NCBI GenBank assembly: GCA_949361645.1
Contig: OX442415.1
Span: 16,042,085-16,106,084, forward strand
Length of the DNA: 64,000 nt
Source of the DNA: Spongilla lacustris
Lineage: Eukaryota; Porifera; Demospongiae; Spongillida; Spongillidae
Direction: 5' to 3'
The translations under genes were made by a program, and so were the position numbers. The notes below the pieces were generated by a model, which had not been told where the DNA came from, searched no databases, and saw only the letters and a list, made by a program, of their open reading frames with translations. Below, in pieces: positions 44,001 through 55,849 of the stretch (positions within the stretch are counted from its first letter, which is position 1; every line of letters begins with the position of its first letter).

Positions 44001-44850
44001 CCATTTTAATTTTGTTCTCCTCCTCCTCCGTCTTCCGTTCAGCACGTATAACTCGCAGGAACGTCGTACGAAGACGAGATTAGCTTCAAAAAGTTGCATT
44101 TGATTTCCAAACGGGCCCTATCATACAAATAAGACCTACAGTTGTTAGCTGGTGATGAAATGCCGTGAAATGACCCAAGCAGGTGCAATTCATTATCGGT
44201 CGGTTGCCTAGCAGTATCCAATATGACGTCACACACGCGTCTTAATTAACTGTTGCCAGGCTACACAAATATATGCATGTACGCAGCTGCAGACGCGGTT
44301 CTAATTCAGAAAAGATGACCAAGCCAAAGAAAACGGCTAGTTAACAAGGAGAACTCTGAGTTTAAGATATCCGAAGAACAACGGTAGGCCTATTAATAAA
44401 ATTAAAAAGAGGCCTATATACTCAGATTTAATACCCGATAGGCGATACTGATAAGAGGAATCTTAGCGTCCTATGCATTGCAACGAATACACTAAGCCAT
44501 ACATTATATTGACTAAACACTCCTGGCAGAGAAAAAAAAATTAGGGGAACAAGTAAATCAAAAACTTCTCTATCGAGAAAGTGATTGGTGGGATGTAGGA
44601 TTGGTGGCGCAAAAAGCAAGGAAACATGGTACAATATGTTAAAGTGAGGTTTGGTAGGATCCTACAACTATAACAGTCCTTCATTTGCAAATAGGCTTCT
44701 TCATTTGCAAATTCAGGACTGTGAGTTGTAGGATCCTACCAAACCTCACTTTAACATTTTGTACCTTGTTTCCTTGCTTTTTGCGCCACCAATCCTACAT
44801 CCCATCAATCACTTTCTCGATAGAGAAGTTTTTGATCTACTTGTCTACAT
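41010..44850. repeat. Compound inverted repeat with nested insertions
   Basis: The left arm consists of 41060-41281 plus 42719-43335. The right arm (43788-44650) is its reverse complement. A 1.44-kb insertion (41282-42718, containing a hAT MITE) interrupts the left arm. The centre (43336-43787) is single-copy. Beyond the right arm a second, shorter copy of GTTGTAGGATCCTACCAAAC sequence points the other way (44715-44850), around a core CAGTCCT...AGGACTG that also occurs at 41013-41055. Frames such as 42884-43087 and its mirror at 44039-44236 are repeat products. Confidence 0.75.
41406..42196. mobile_element. hAT-type MITE, GGATCCAGG family
   Basis: Ends CAGTAGCGGATCCAGG and CCTGGATCCGCCACTG. 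791 bases. Its sequence is the reverse complement of the element at 63004-63815 over most of its length, including GGCTTCTGGGGCTCCGCCCC. Poly-C/G runs sit near both ends. No transposase. Possible flanking duplication is too degraded to call. Confidence 0.8.
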
Positions 44851-45512
44851 GTAGACGATCGATATCGATAATCGGCGATGTTTATACTGAGGTATAACAA
44901 TGTGGTAAGGGACAATAGAACGGCGGCCTGCTGCGAAGGAAAGATTTTCTCCCGCCAAGTGCATGTAAAAAGTGGTGTCACGTGCACGCGGAACAACACA
45001 TCCAAAACTCCAAAAGGAACCGTGCTCGCTGTATAAGTCGTAAAATTAGATTGCTGTTATTCCTTCTTGGTGCACGATTTTTCAGGCCAGAACATTCAAA
45101 GTCTCTCATGGGCAGAAATGGCTTGGCTTGCCACCTAACTTTAGAGAGGAATGCGTGAAGGAAGCAAATTACCTATTAGTGGATGCCATAATGTGTGTGG
45201 TATTTTCAACAGTTTATTCCAAAAAAAACAACTCACGGACGAGGTTCTTGTACTGCCGCACAGAATTGAAACTAAATACGAGCTGAGGAGGTGCATGAAA
45301 GACCTGGTAGGTTCATCAGTTATTGAACTGATTCTATAATAATAATTGCCCTTCAGCTAAAGAAAATTCTTGCACAGGCATCTTCTGTAACCACCACAAC
45401 AGATGGAGCCACAATATAGGACACAGATGATTACTATATACAATGTAGCTATTACTGGCCATTGGTAGATGTCAAAATGGAAGCTAATGTTTGCTGTATT
45501 ACGAGTTAAAAT

Positions 45513-45554
<42 letters not shown>

Positions 45555-45820
45555 TGGAGGGTGTGTGTGGAGAGTCTGTCGCGGGGACATAATATACGCT
45601 TGTGCAGTAATGCTTAACCTGGGAAGGGGGGGGGGGGGGGGGGGGGGGGGGCGGTATTAGGGGTGTACGGTAAAATAGCACAACAGCTTTTATATTTACT
45701 CTGGTTATTTATGTTAACAGCCTGCATGCAACTCCATTACTGATACCAATTTTTATAACCACTTTGTACCGTTCTTTAATTCAGTCTACTAGTATCAGCG
45801 GTTCACGTATGTTCCGCGCG
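44851..45820. other. No confirmed gene; microsatellite and poly-G
   Basis: The plus strand at 45151-45339 has a 62-codon frame (LTDEVLVLPHRIETKYELRR) that may be an exon but is unrecognised. A (TG)n tract at 45515-45546 and a 26-base poly-G run at 45627-45651 follow. Confidence 0.5.
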
Positions 45821-45825
45821 AATTG

Positions 45826-45985
45826 TAAAATTGCGCAATTTCGAAATTGCGTTGCGCAATTTCGAAATTGCGTTGCGCAATTTGAAAATTTCGAAATTGC
45901 GTACCGATATCGAAATTGTCCTCCGATTTTAAAATTGCCACCCAATTTCGAAATTGCGCTGCGCAATTTCGAAATTGCGTAACAT
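45826..45985. repeat. Palindromic AATTTCGAAATT array upstream of the integrase gene
   Basis: Seven or eight close variants of GCGCAATTTCGAAATTGCG, each a palindrome centred on TTCGAA, are spaced 15-30 bases apart. The array ends about 65 bases before the start codon at 46049. It could be a regulatory binding array or a subterminal repeat of a transposon. The function is not known. Confidence 0.8.
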
Positions 45986-46048
45986 CGATACGCATGCGCA
46001 CTTTCAAAACTGTGCACGTGTATGTGTGTAAAGTCACCTTCTTCGAGT

Positions 46049-47473
46049 ATGGACCAGTGCGATCAGAAGCAGCTTTTTGACAGATTTTGCGTTGAACAGT
46101 TCACGGACAGGGATGATAAAACGAGCAAAACTATTTCTAGAGAGAAAGGACAGCGAATTGTGAATGTCATCAAGAAGGATCCATCGGCAGTAACTTACAG
46201 CTCACAATTCAAATTCTGGGTAAAGAAAAAACGTATTGAAAAAACGTATTGAACTGATTAACCAACCTGCACTTGGATTTAAAGACGTGCTGTGTCTCCC
46301 AGCCAAAAATCAGGTAACGTGACGAAGCACACCACTCACGCGTGCCACATATGCCACACACTTACATATCTACGTGTTGAATTCGCAGAATACTAATGAC
46401 ACAACGGTTATGGCCAAATGGAGACGAGTAGCGTTTATAGATGAGTTCTTTGATATAATTGAAGAAGTTCACTGCAGGCAAAAGGGACACATCAGTAATA
46501 AGAAGACCATACAGGAGGTAAAATGTACTGTCTCTGTACGTGTATGCTATGTGATTTTTAAACTGGTCTCTACTTTGAAGATATCAAAGTTATATGGATG
46601 CATTCCAAGATCTGCTGTGGACAAGTTTGTACAACTGTGTCTCTTGTGTCATGCAAGAAAACCACAGTCAACCCGTGCTCCATTGAGACCAATTATTTCA
46701 TCAGGCTTCATGACAAAAGGCCAGGTTAGATAATGGTATATTTTTACTATTATTTCCAGATTGATCTCATTGATATGAGGCACAGGCCTGATGGATCCTT
46801 TAAGTGGATTGGTCATTATATGGACCACTGGGCAAAATTTCATGTGCTATTTCCATTAGTGCAAAAATCAGCAGCTGAAGTTGCCGTTGCACTATCAAAC
46901 CATGCAAGTGTTTGCTGTCCTATAGGTACCCCAAAGATCTTGCATTCTGATAATGGACGGGAGTTTGTGAATGAGATCATTCACAGCATAGTTAAAGAAT
47001 GGCCTGGGGAAGTGATGGTTGTAAATGGCCGACCAAGAAACCTTAAATGCCTGGGTCTCATTGAGCAAGGCAATGGCATGGTAGAGAAGCTACTTGGGTG
47101 TCATCTCTATGCATGCACATGAAGGGGACAGTCAACCTGTGTGGTCTGAGTGGCTGCCATTTATCCAATGTAAGTCAGTATAATACCATAGCTATACAAA
47201 TTACAAGAATTGTCTTTTTATGTAGATCAACTAAATACAACTGTGCATGGTACCATGAAAACCACACCATATGAGCTTGTGTTTGGCCAACCACCCCGAC
47301 AAGGAATTTTCCCTGGAGTCAAAAGTCCGAGCATAATAGAAGAAGATGTAGAGGATATCATAAAGGAGGATGAAGAAGGGAATGTTTTGCAAGATCAATC
47401 CTTGGGTAAAGGGCAAGAAGATGGTGTGGTGGATGTTGAGCAATGGCATACACAGGACAATACAACAGGTTAA
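46049..47473 (+). pseudogene. KRBA2-type integrase gene, five exons, two small lesions
   Basis: Exons inferred at 46049-46313, 46389-46517, 46581-46724, 46760-47169 and 47226-47473, with introns of 75, 63, 35 and 56 bases, all GT...AG. Exon phases join, and the last junction recreates a Tyr codon (T|AT). Domains: an N-terminal helical part (MDQCDQKQLFDRFCVEQF), KDVLCLPAKNQ, a zinc-like HC...CIPRSAVDKFVQLCLLC segment, then the integrase core: IDLIDMRHRPDGSFKWI (first Asp), LHSDNGREF (second Asp), NGRPRNLKCLGLIEQGNGMV (Glu), TTPYELVFGQPPR. The D,D,E triad is intact. Lesions: a 13-base tandem duplication (AAAAAACGTATTG, about 46222-46247) and a one-base shift near 47095-47100. Without them the frame would be about 393 residues. 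Introns argue against a recent LTR retrotransposon and for a domesticated or DNA-transposon-type integrase. Confidence 0.75.
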
Positions 47474-48488
47474 GAAGCTGGTGTGATTATCTCCACTTCT
47501 GTGGCCCAAACACCCAGACTCATTTGCTTTATATACTGTTCCATGCATCCATAGGAGGATACCAAGGTGAAAACAGAATTTTCTTGATGAAACTTTTGAG
47601 ATCCTGCATGCATGTTATAACAAGTGACATACTTCGAAAGAAAAAGTTTCCATCAGCTGCAATTCTAGTTGTGAGATGTGACACATTGATCATTATAGGC
47701 TGCTGCTCATGTGGACGATTTCCATGGACAAATGTTAATTTTAGTGAAGCACGTATCTCTCTTAGCCAAATGTTGCAAGGTGGAATATAGTTTATCATGT
47801 TCATATTTTGTTCTTCTACTATCTGACATGATAAACTTGCACATTGCTCAATTACATTTGTGTATAGTAACCGGAGGTGGGAAGGGGGGGGTGGGGGGTG
47901 GGCAAGAAAAAAATTAAAGGTAAAAGTCACCATCGTGAAAGGATTAGTACCTGTTTCTTTTCTTTCACAGAACTGAACAACCAGGACGTCTCTTATTCCA
48001 ACCGATTGCATGATATGTTCACCAACGCAAAGCAGCTCTTTTTGACGAAGTGACGAAAGGCGCCATCAGCATCTGGAGTACCTTTGAGATGGTTAACGAT
48101 TCTTTGCGCCATGCACTTCCTTTATTGTCACCGCGCTTCTAGCACGTTTTCCACCAACAGGAAAAGAGGAGTCAATATATTCTTGAAACGACACCTTGAT
48201 CGAGATTTTCTCCATCTCCACGAGTTCACACATTCATACGACTTACGAGCATGCGCATTATGGCATGTCCGGTTGAACGATCGGCCAACCGGTTAATCAA
48301 CCGGTTGGCCGATTAATCAACGGGCTACGTATTGAACATCCGTGCGGAACATGTACATTGTTTTATCGGTGCAGGACACAGAAAATCAAATGTGCATGTG
48401 AGATATGCAGCATGTACATGCATATGTGTATGTATAGGATTGGAAGGGTTCTGCAGCATCACAGCACTGCCTACAGAGTATATACAGG
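47474..48488. other. No gene confirmed
   Basis: CAACAG|GTTAAG at the end of the integrase frame could be a further donor, and TTTCTTTCACAG at 47960-47971 an acceptor, but no matching coding sequence was recognised. A perfect hairpin, TCGGCCAACCGGTT-AATC-AACCGGTTGGCCGA, lies at 48281-48312. Confidence 0.5.
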
Positions 48489-49510
48489 CTACTGGATCAG
48501 ATGTGAAGCCCGGTAGGGAGCCACCATTATGATGTCACCATCACTTTCCTGGTCAGGTCGTGTGTGACATTTGCTCACAGCGGCTACAAGTGTGTGGCGG
48601 ATGTTTTTGTTGATGGCAAAGAAAAGGAGCAGAACGGTTAGAGGTTCAATGGTTGTCTGTAGCGACACCAGCAGATATGCAACAGTGTTTCGGGTTTTTA
48701 TAGCCCAAAGAAGACACGCTATAGGAACGGAATCTTGGTAACGAATACTGTTGTAATGGTAACGACGCTCATAGTCAGAACTGATCTAGCCACGCTGTGG
48801 TCGCTATCCATTTCAATCACACAGTTCTTTATCTTTCGGTGTAACATGTATGACATTATCATAGTCGCAGTGAATGGAATGGCATACCTTAACACCAATA
48901 CTGCTGCAGGAATTGCAAGAATAGAAATAGTATTATTTGGTATTGTGCAGAGCGATCCTCGGATTTTAGTGTAATCGTTAGATCCGGTGGCCTCCAAGAC
49001 CACATTCTCCGCAGTAGCAAGCATCATAGATAGGACAAGAAGAACAGCGTAAACTGGAAACACTCTGCGGTTGGTAACTCGTTTTCGTCCGTATTTGATG
49101 GTCAAAAACTGAATAGTAGCAATCAGTCCGACGAATGAGGTAATAGAATACCATTGATATACTGCCAAAATGTAGATCACAATTCTCGATTGATTGTTAC
49201 AGTCTCCGGTTAACGGTAGGTCGACAAGAATGGATATACTGAACAACATGTTCAGTAGTGGTGTCACAGACATTAATGGTGTGGTTCCTGCAACCACCAA
49301 TAAAGAGATTGGATCTCGCAACGTCTTGTTGAAGTACACGCAGCAAATGACGACAAACCCGAGTAACGTTGTCAAAATAGATACTGCGATCATCAAAATT
49401 GGAAAGAAGATTAACGCAATTGCATCTCCTTCTTTACTTGCGTCTGATAGGTTGTAGCTGCAGCTTTGAGTAGCGATGCATTCAGAATAATTTTCAGACG
49501 AGTTATTCAT
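48489..49510 (-). pseudogene. Inverted duplicate of the orphan GPCR with one frameshift
   Basis: Minus-strand start MNNSSENYSECIAT at 49510. The frame runs through six helices in close agreement with the copy at 16933-17949, then hits a TAG at 48719-48721. One extra base there explains it: in the shifted frame the protein continues (LVSLQTTIEPLTVLLLF, then SKCHTRPDQESDGDI) to a TAG at 48489-48491. All other differences are substitutions or in-frame. It could be a very young pseudogene, a sequencing or assembly error, or a receptor truncated before helix seven. About 440 bases of upstream DNA are shared too. Confidence 0.75.
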
Positions 49511-49950
49511 TGTTCTTGCTTTGCGCCGCGGAAGTTGCTGTAAACCTTTATACATATACAAACAACATACGTGTTATAGCATGTACGTGTCAGTCAAAGC
49601 TCGCGCCTTTTATCGGCTTCATCACTTCACCACACATATCTAGAGTCAGGCAATAGGCAGTATGGAAAAAAAATTACCGCAGCTCGTTAGCGGAAAAATT
49701 CCTTTTGCACCTTTGAAATAATATGTAATGGCAATGTCCAATGGCGCGGACCTATACTTCTGATCTCGTTAAGACGTTTTAACAACTTTCATGTGAGGCA
49801 GCCTTTTTGCACTTTTGGACTATAAGGTAAATTTTAGGACTGAGTCAGTGTTACCAATTAAAGCAATATGCAAGCTCTTAACTCCAATGGTACCTTTAAA
49901 ACCTAACAAGTAAATAAAAAGATTCTCTAAGATTTTAGTACAAAAGTAAC
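49511..49950 (-). promoter_or_regulatory. Upstream region of the duplicated GPCR
   Basis: Reverse-complement counterpart of 16490-16932. Retention of the whole 5' flank shows that the duplication was at the DNA level and not by a processed transcript. No promoter element was identified by sequence. Confidence 0.45.
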
Positions 49951-49971
49951 ATGCAAGGTTCTGTCACGGCT

Positions 49972-51245
49972 GATTTTGTCCTATCCTGAAATGGTCCTAG
50001 GACCGTTTCAGGCAGCCTGTTATGGTCCGGCGGACTATTACAGGCTTTGCCTAATTTAGTCTAAGGACCAAAACAGGCTGCCTCATTTGGTCCTACGCTG
50101 CTCAGTTTGGTCCTATACAGGCGGACAAAAGCAAGCAGCCTGATTTGGTCCTAGGACCGAAACAGACTGCCTAATTTGACCCTATACGCTGCTGTTATAC
50201 AGGCGGACAAAGACAAATCCAAACTGATTACTTTACGAAGAATAAGTAACTGTACCCCACCCATAGCTTAGTGGTATGACAAAATATGAACTACAATAAC
50301 CAGGCTGAAGTAGCCTGTTCACCTTTCCTTTCTGAAATATCTCTTTAGCTCTTCGGTACCATTGAGAAATAGATTGGCCCTGACATGATTAGCTTTTTCT
50401 AAAGACAATAAAAGAGCAAATAAAGACAAGTTAAGTGTACCAACATTTTATACCTGTGCAAAAAGAATGTCTTTCTTGACATTTTGCATCGTTTCCTGCC
50501 TTTCACTGCACGACGCTGTCATGTGCTCAGGTACATTTTCCTGGTTGGCAACATGTAACAGCGTTGTTGCGAGTCAATAAGAGATAGTGTAGCGAGTGGA
50601 CTCATGCAGATGTGTTGTAAGTAGTCATTCTATAATTAAATCAATAAAATTCATCACACTTTCTTTCAGTCCTGTGTAAGTGCTTTAACAAGCATCCATT
50701 GCAATGTTTGATCAGTTAAACATTTTGTCAAGACTGTTTTATTGCATAATATTATATAGGCAATGATATAAATAAACAAAATAATTCTTTGATAAGGGTG
50801 CACCTGTGGATGGTAGAGCTCTAGTTTACTTTCATTCTTTCAACATTCTTGAATTCTGAACCATTCGCATAAAATTCTATTGTAATAAAAAGATAATATT
50901 ATTTCAATTGATATCTACCATATATAACCTTGTGCGGAGTGCATTGGCTACTTGGTGGGCCTCTTTGCTGGGTTTAGGAACAGCTTCAACCGACCTAGAG
51001 AAATAATCACTCAATGTAATGATGTATCTAACAAGGTATACCTTACATCAGAATGAATGCTTAAACGAATTAAGTTACAGCATTAAGTATGCAACATTTG
51101 ATACTCACATACAAACACCCAGTGGACATACCTGTTGCTATATGATACCATGTTGTATATACAGGATGCAGTTCACTAGTAACTACCAGTCTTGCAGAAT
51201 TCCTTTGATATATACTTTACATGCAGGATGATACCTTTAGAAGAT
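49972..51245. repeat. Direct repeat unit A with GGTCC palindromes and an integrase exon
   Basis: Begins CTGTCACGGCTGATTTTGTCC and contains repeated GGTCCTAGGACC, GGTCCGGCGGACT and ACAGGCGGACAAA words to about 50225. It continues as sequence that recurs in unit B. On the minus strand 50929-51027 encodes YIITLSDYFSRSVEAVPKPS and KEAHQVANAL, bounded by TGTTAG and AG|GTTATA. This is the beginning of an rve-type integrase core with its first Asp (SDYFS). No D..D..E partner exons were recognised. Likely a decayed integrase-bearing transposon; TGTCA ends would suit a Ginger-like DNA element, but this is an inference. Confidence 0.6.
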
Positions 51246-52004
51246 ATAATGCGCGGTATCCGTATCAACGGTAAAAAAAAAATGTTGACTAGCTCGTTGA
51301 CGACTGAGACTTCAAAAAACCCTAGCGAAGACTTGCCGTCGTGACTCGCGAAGTAGAATGCTAGAGGGCGGGTACTCAAGTCTGGTGACCCGACTCAATT
51401 GTTGTACAGGGAGATACAAGAGCATGTACTCCGATATCAGTCTACCACTTCGAAGATACGGAAAATAAGCCATGTTCATCGCGGAAAACTGTTGGTGTTC
51501 ATAGCGCAATTTTACCTTTTTACATAAAAAAAGCATTCGTTTAGTTAAGACCTGCCCAGTTCGATAAATGAGGGCTACTAAGACCAGCAGTGCATATTCC
51601 TAACTCTGCTTTCCGTATGTTCGAGCCAGTATACTACAGTATGTATAAAATCACTCTGGTCCCCAGACCGCGGGTATTCTAAGTGCCAGCGGGCGGGTAT
51701 TCTAAGTGCCAGAGGGCGGGTATTCTACCGTAGAATACTCGCCCGCTGGCATTTAGAGGACGCGATTACGCTATAACGAGGTCTCTACGAAAAATATGGT
51801 ACCTGCAATAGACCAATCAGATTGCGAGATTCCATAAAGATGAATGATACTTAAACATTGGTTCACTGCATGAGCAATAACAATTGGAAACCTAATGATT
51901 ATGATCGTCATGCATTCTATAGTCAACTGTATTTTAATCATGCTCGTCTAGAGAATACATAAGTGTTATTAAATGACAACTTACCACAGGAAGATGCAGT
52001 GGTG
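51246..52004. other. Spacer with a GGGCGGGTATTCTA repeat
   Basis: 51670-51765 has tandem copies of GGGCGGGTATTCTAAGTGCC followed by an inverted copy (TAGAATACTCGCCCGCTGGC). No gene was seen. Confidence 0.6.
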
Positions 52005-53260
52005 TGTCACGGCTGATTTTGTCCTATCCTGAAATGGTCCTAGGACCGTTTGTTTTGGTCCGGCGGACTATTACAGGCTTTGCTTAATTTGGTCCTAGGA
52101 CCAAAACAGGCTGCCTCATTTGGTCCTACGCTGCTCATTTTGGTCCTATATAGGCGGACAAAAGCAAGCAGCCTGATTTGGTCCTAGGACCAAAAAGACT
52201 GCCTAATTTGACCCTACGCTGCTGTTATACAGGCGGACAAAGACAAATCCAAACTGATTACTTCACGCAGAATAAGTATAATTGCTGGGCGGAGCGGACC
52301 GGTTCTTTAAACGTACATGTAGGCTGCATACAAAGCATGTACCCCACCCATAGTTTAGTGGTATATGTATTGTGGAAATATGACACGACAAAAACCAGGC
52401 CGATGGAGTAGCCTGTTGAGGAGAGTCTAGGCATATAGCGATGGTGGAGTGGACTGCCTTTCCTTAATATTTCTTTAGCTCCTCGGTACCATTGAGAAAT
52501 AGATTGGCCCTGGCATGTTTAGCATCACTCTAGATCTGCTGATTTTGCTTTTTCTAAAGACAATAAAAGAGCAAATAAAAACAAGTTAAGTGTACTAACA
52601 TTTTATACCTTGACGTTTTGCAACATTTCCTGCCTATTCACTGCACAACACTGTCATGTGCTCAGGTACATTTTCCTGGTTGGCAACTCGAAACAGCGTT
52701 GTTGCGAAATGTGTAGTGTAGTGAGTGGACTCAGATGTGATGTAAGTAGACATTATTCATCACACTGTTCTTTCAGTCCTGTAAGTGCTTTAACAAGCAT
52801 CCACTGCAATGTTTGATTAAACATTTTGTCAGGACTGTTTTATTGCATAATATTATGTAGGTAATGATATAGATAAACAAAATAATTCTTTGTAAGGTTT
52901 GCATAAAATTCTATTGTAATAAAAAAACATATTAATTCAATCGATGTCTACCATATATAACCTTGTGGAGTGCATTGGCTACTTGATGGGCCTCTTTGCT
53001 GGGTGTAAGAACAGCTTCAACTGACCTAGAGAAATAATCATTCAAAGTAACGATGTATCTAACAAAAAGGGTGTATACCATACATCAGAATGAAACTAAT
53101 TAAGTTACAGCATTAAGTATGCAACATTTGATACTCACATACAAACACCCATGTGGACATACCTACTGCTATATGATACCATGTTGACGCAGTTCAGTAG
53201 TAACTACCAGTCTTGCAGAATTCCTTTGACACACTTCACATGCAGGATGATACCTTTAGA
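52005..53260. repeat. Direct repeat unit B, second copy of 49972-51245
   Basis: Same order of blocks as unit A with about 10-15% differences by eye and small indels. The integrase-like exon is at 52962-53058 on the minus strand (YIVTLNDYFSRSVEAVLTPS) and is two bases shorter at its 3' end (CTCCACAAG against CTCCGCACAAG), so at least one copy is out of frame. Confidence 0.7.
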
Positions 53261-53308
53261 AAATATAAATTCCAACCAGAAAGAGCCTACCAGTTTAATG
53301 ACTTCTTT

Positions 53309-55849
53309 ACGGTGGCCCTGGAGGTCGCGCGACCAAACGTTGTACGCCACGCGATTTTGCGATTGAACAATGTAGCAACGGTCCGATTCCGCGACCGATC
53401 ATTGATCCCATTCCGCGACCAAACAAACATCCACTTCCGCTACCGTACATCAACGCGAACTAGCATTGATCTATTTTTGGGATCGAACAACGGTCTATTT
53501 TTGGGATCGAACAGCGGGCCGTTTCTCCGACCGACCAGCCAAACGTACTATGGGATATATATGTAGGTGATACCTTCCATGACGTCACCGAAAATACTAT
53601 TATACTTTACAGAGACGATCCTATAGTCCACCGTAAGTTAGCACATCACTATCAGGTAACGTTACGATGCGTATGCACGCACATGCAGGGCTAATAGTAC
53701 GATACTGAAGGCAGCAGAAGACAATCCCGGTCATACTCGGCTAATGCACCACGTGGTTGTTGGGTAAGTGTACGTGTGTGTATGATTGGCGTAGTACCAG
53801 TAAATTAACGGCATAGCTATACCGGTCCGCTATACCTATGTGCTGTGTTTGTTTGATATGTGCTATCTTTGAGTGTGATATGTCTGTGTGTTTGTGTGAT
53901 ATGTGCTGTGTGTGTGTTTGCGATATGTGCTGTGTGTGATATGTGCTGTGTTTGTGTGTGCTGTGTGTGTTTGTGTGTGATATGTGCTGTGTGTTTGTAT
54001 GTGTGATATGTGCTGTGTGCTTAGGTTGCTCTATTCTACTATGTGCTATAACAACTAATCCTCCCCCCACTTAGGTGTTTGATTGTCTTTTGTGGTCACA
54101 CTTCAGAGATTACTTTTTAAAATGTGGCTGTGCAGCTGTGTGTGTGTGTGTGTGTGACTGTGTTTGTGTGACTGTTTGTGTGTGACTGTGTGTTGTGGGT
54201 ATGTGCTATAGCAATTAACCCCCTCACTGTGATTGTTTTGTGTGGTCACATTGTCAAAGATAACTATATGTGACTGTATGTGTGTGTGTGATTGTGGGTT
54301 TTTGTGTGTGTCAATAATATGTTCATGTTTCCTTTATTTCAGATTGCATACTTTAGGATGTCCCACACTTGTAAGGAGTGATTGTGGAACAGAACATGTG
54401 CTATTAAATGGCTTTACGATGACCAGTATTGGAGAGCCTGTCCTCTAGGGCACAGCAAACACTTGAGAGCATCCCACCAGGTATATAAACTCTCCATGGC
54501 AACTATAGAGGGATATGCACCTGCTGTTCAGGTCGTCCAGATCCTTCACACTCTCGCTACCCGATGATGATGATGAGGCAAATGGTTCTTTATATTTCAT
54601 GTAACATATGGTCCTCTCCAGGGCTGGGGAGGAGCCATTTTCATCCTTATCAAGATTCAATAAAACATGTGACTTTGCATGTACTCGAAAAAATTATTTT
54701 ACTAAAATTCTTTCTGCACTTGTTTTATCATTTTATATGCATATACAAGATGTCAATAGAGGATAGTCACGATTTTCTAACTCTAAGGTTTCATGATCAG
54801 CTTGTTGTACACATCAACATGCAAACACCTGTTTGGACCCTGCAATGAACCACAAAGTTCAAACTGAGTAGCTGGATGCATGGTGGTGACAAATCATTGC
54901 CTTGTTCATGTACATGTAGGTTAACTTTGTCAGTCATTTTTCTTTACGTAGCCATGAACCAACAAGATCCATTACTGCAAGTAGCATCATCACAGCAGAT
55001 CTAGATAAGTGATGAACGAATGTCTGTTAAGAACCACGTGTACCTCACCCAAATATGGGGCACCTTTTAATGGTGTATCCAGTACTTCATTTGAAGCATT
55101 CGCCACATTGACCGGTACCCGAGGCACCAGTTGGACGTTTGCAGCTCATTCTATGGCTCCCCAATGTGGACACTCTGTGTATTTTCGTAGCTCGGCAAAG
55201 GACTGACTTTAATGCATGGCCTGATGTACCAGTGTGTATTAAAGGCGTACGTGTTTTCACAAAGTCCCATGCAGTGCAGTGAGCCTTTTCCTGAACCATG
55301 TTAGCCTGAAGGTATAGCGGGCCGGTATAGCGATGCCGTTAATTTACTGGTACTACGCCAATGTAGCCAGCATACACACACGTACACTTACCCACATGCA
55401 ACCACGTGGTGCATTAGCCGAGTATGACCGGGATTGTCTTCTGCTGCCTTCAGTATCGTACTATTAGCCCTGCATGTGCGTGCATACGCATCGTAGCGTT
55501 ACCTGATAGTGATGCGCTAACTTACGGTGGATTATAGGATCGTCTCTGTAAAGTATAATAGTATTTTCGGTGACGTCATGGAAGGTACCACCTACATATA
55601 TATCCCATAGTACGTTTGGCTGGTCGGTCGGAGAAACGGCCCGCTGCTCGATCCCAAAAATAGACCGTTGTTCGATCCCAAAAATAGATCAATGCTAGTT
55701 CGCGTTGATGTACGGTAGTGGAAGTGGATGTTTGTTTGGTCGCGGAATGGGATCAATGATCGATCGCGGAATCGGACCGTTGCTACATTGTTCAATCGCA
55801 AAATCGCGTGGCGTACAATGTTTGATCGCGCGACCTCCAGGGCCACCGT
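53309..55849. mobile_element. Long-TIR element, 2.54 kb, with perfect 8-base target duplication
   Basis: The sequence ACTTCTTT stands directly before the element (53301-53308) and directly after it (55850-55857). The element starts ACGGTGGCCCTGGAGGTCGC and ends with its complement. The terminal inverted repeats extend about 529 bases (53309-53837) and 540 bases (55310-55849) with few differences. The arms hold internal repeats (TTCCGCGACC; TTTTTGGGATCGAACA twice). The interior contains TG-rich tracts (53860-54020, 54135-54320), an integrase-like fragment (54337-54480) and unassigned DNA. Eight-base duplications are made by hAT, P and some other superfamilies; the TIR sequence does not match one I know. 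Confidence 0.85.
54337..54480 (+). pseudogene. Integrase-like fragment inside the long-TIR element
   Basis: After TTTCCTTTATTTCAG the frame reads LHTLGCPTLVRSDCGTEHVL. This resembles the second-aspartate block of the rve-type domain family that reads G-x-P-x-x-V-R-x-D-x-G-T-E-N in other animals. Downstream, GTANT follows in another frame (compare the S-x-x-N-x-R motif). Stops prevent translation. Whether it is the element's own transposase or a passenger is not known. Confidence 0.45.

Noticed and set aside
42884..44236. Matching 65-67-codon frames on opposite strands as a gene pair
   Set aside because: They are the two arms of the inverted repeat read outward; similarity is explained by the repeat.
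50265..50285. TAGCTTAGTGGTA resembling a tRNA A-box, repeated in the second direct repeat
   Set aside because: No B-box downstream in either copy, so a tRNA or tRNA-derived SINE is not supported.
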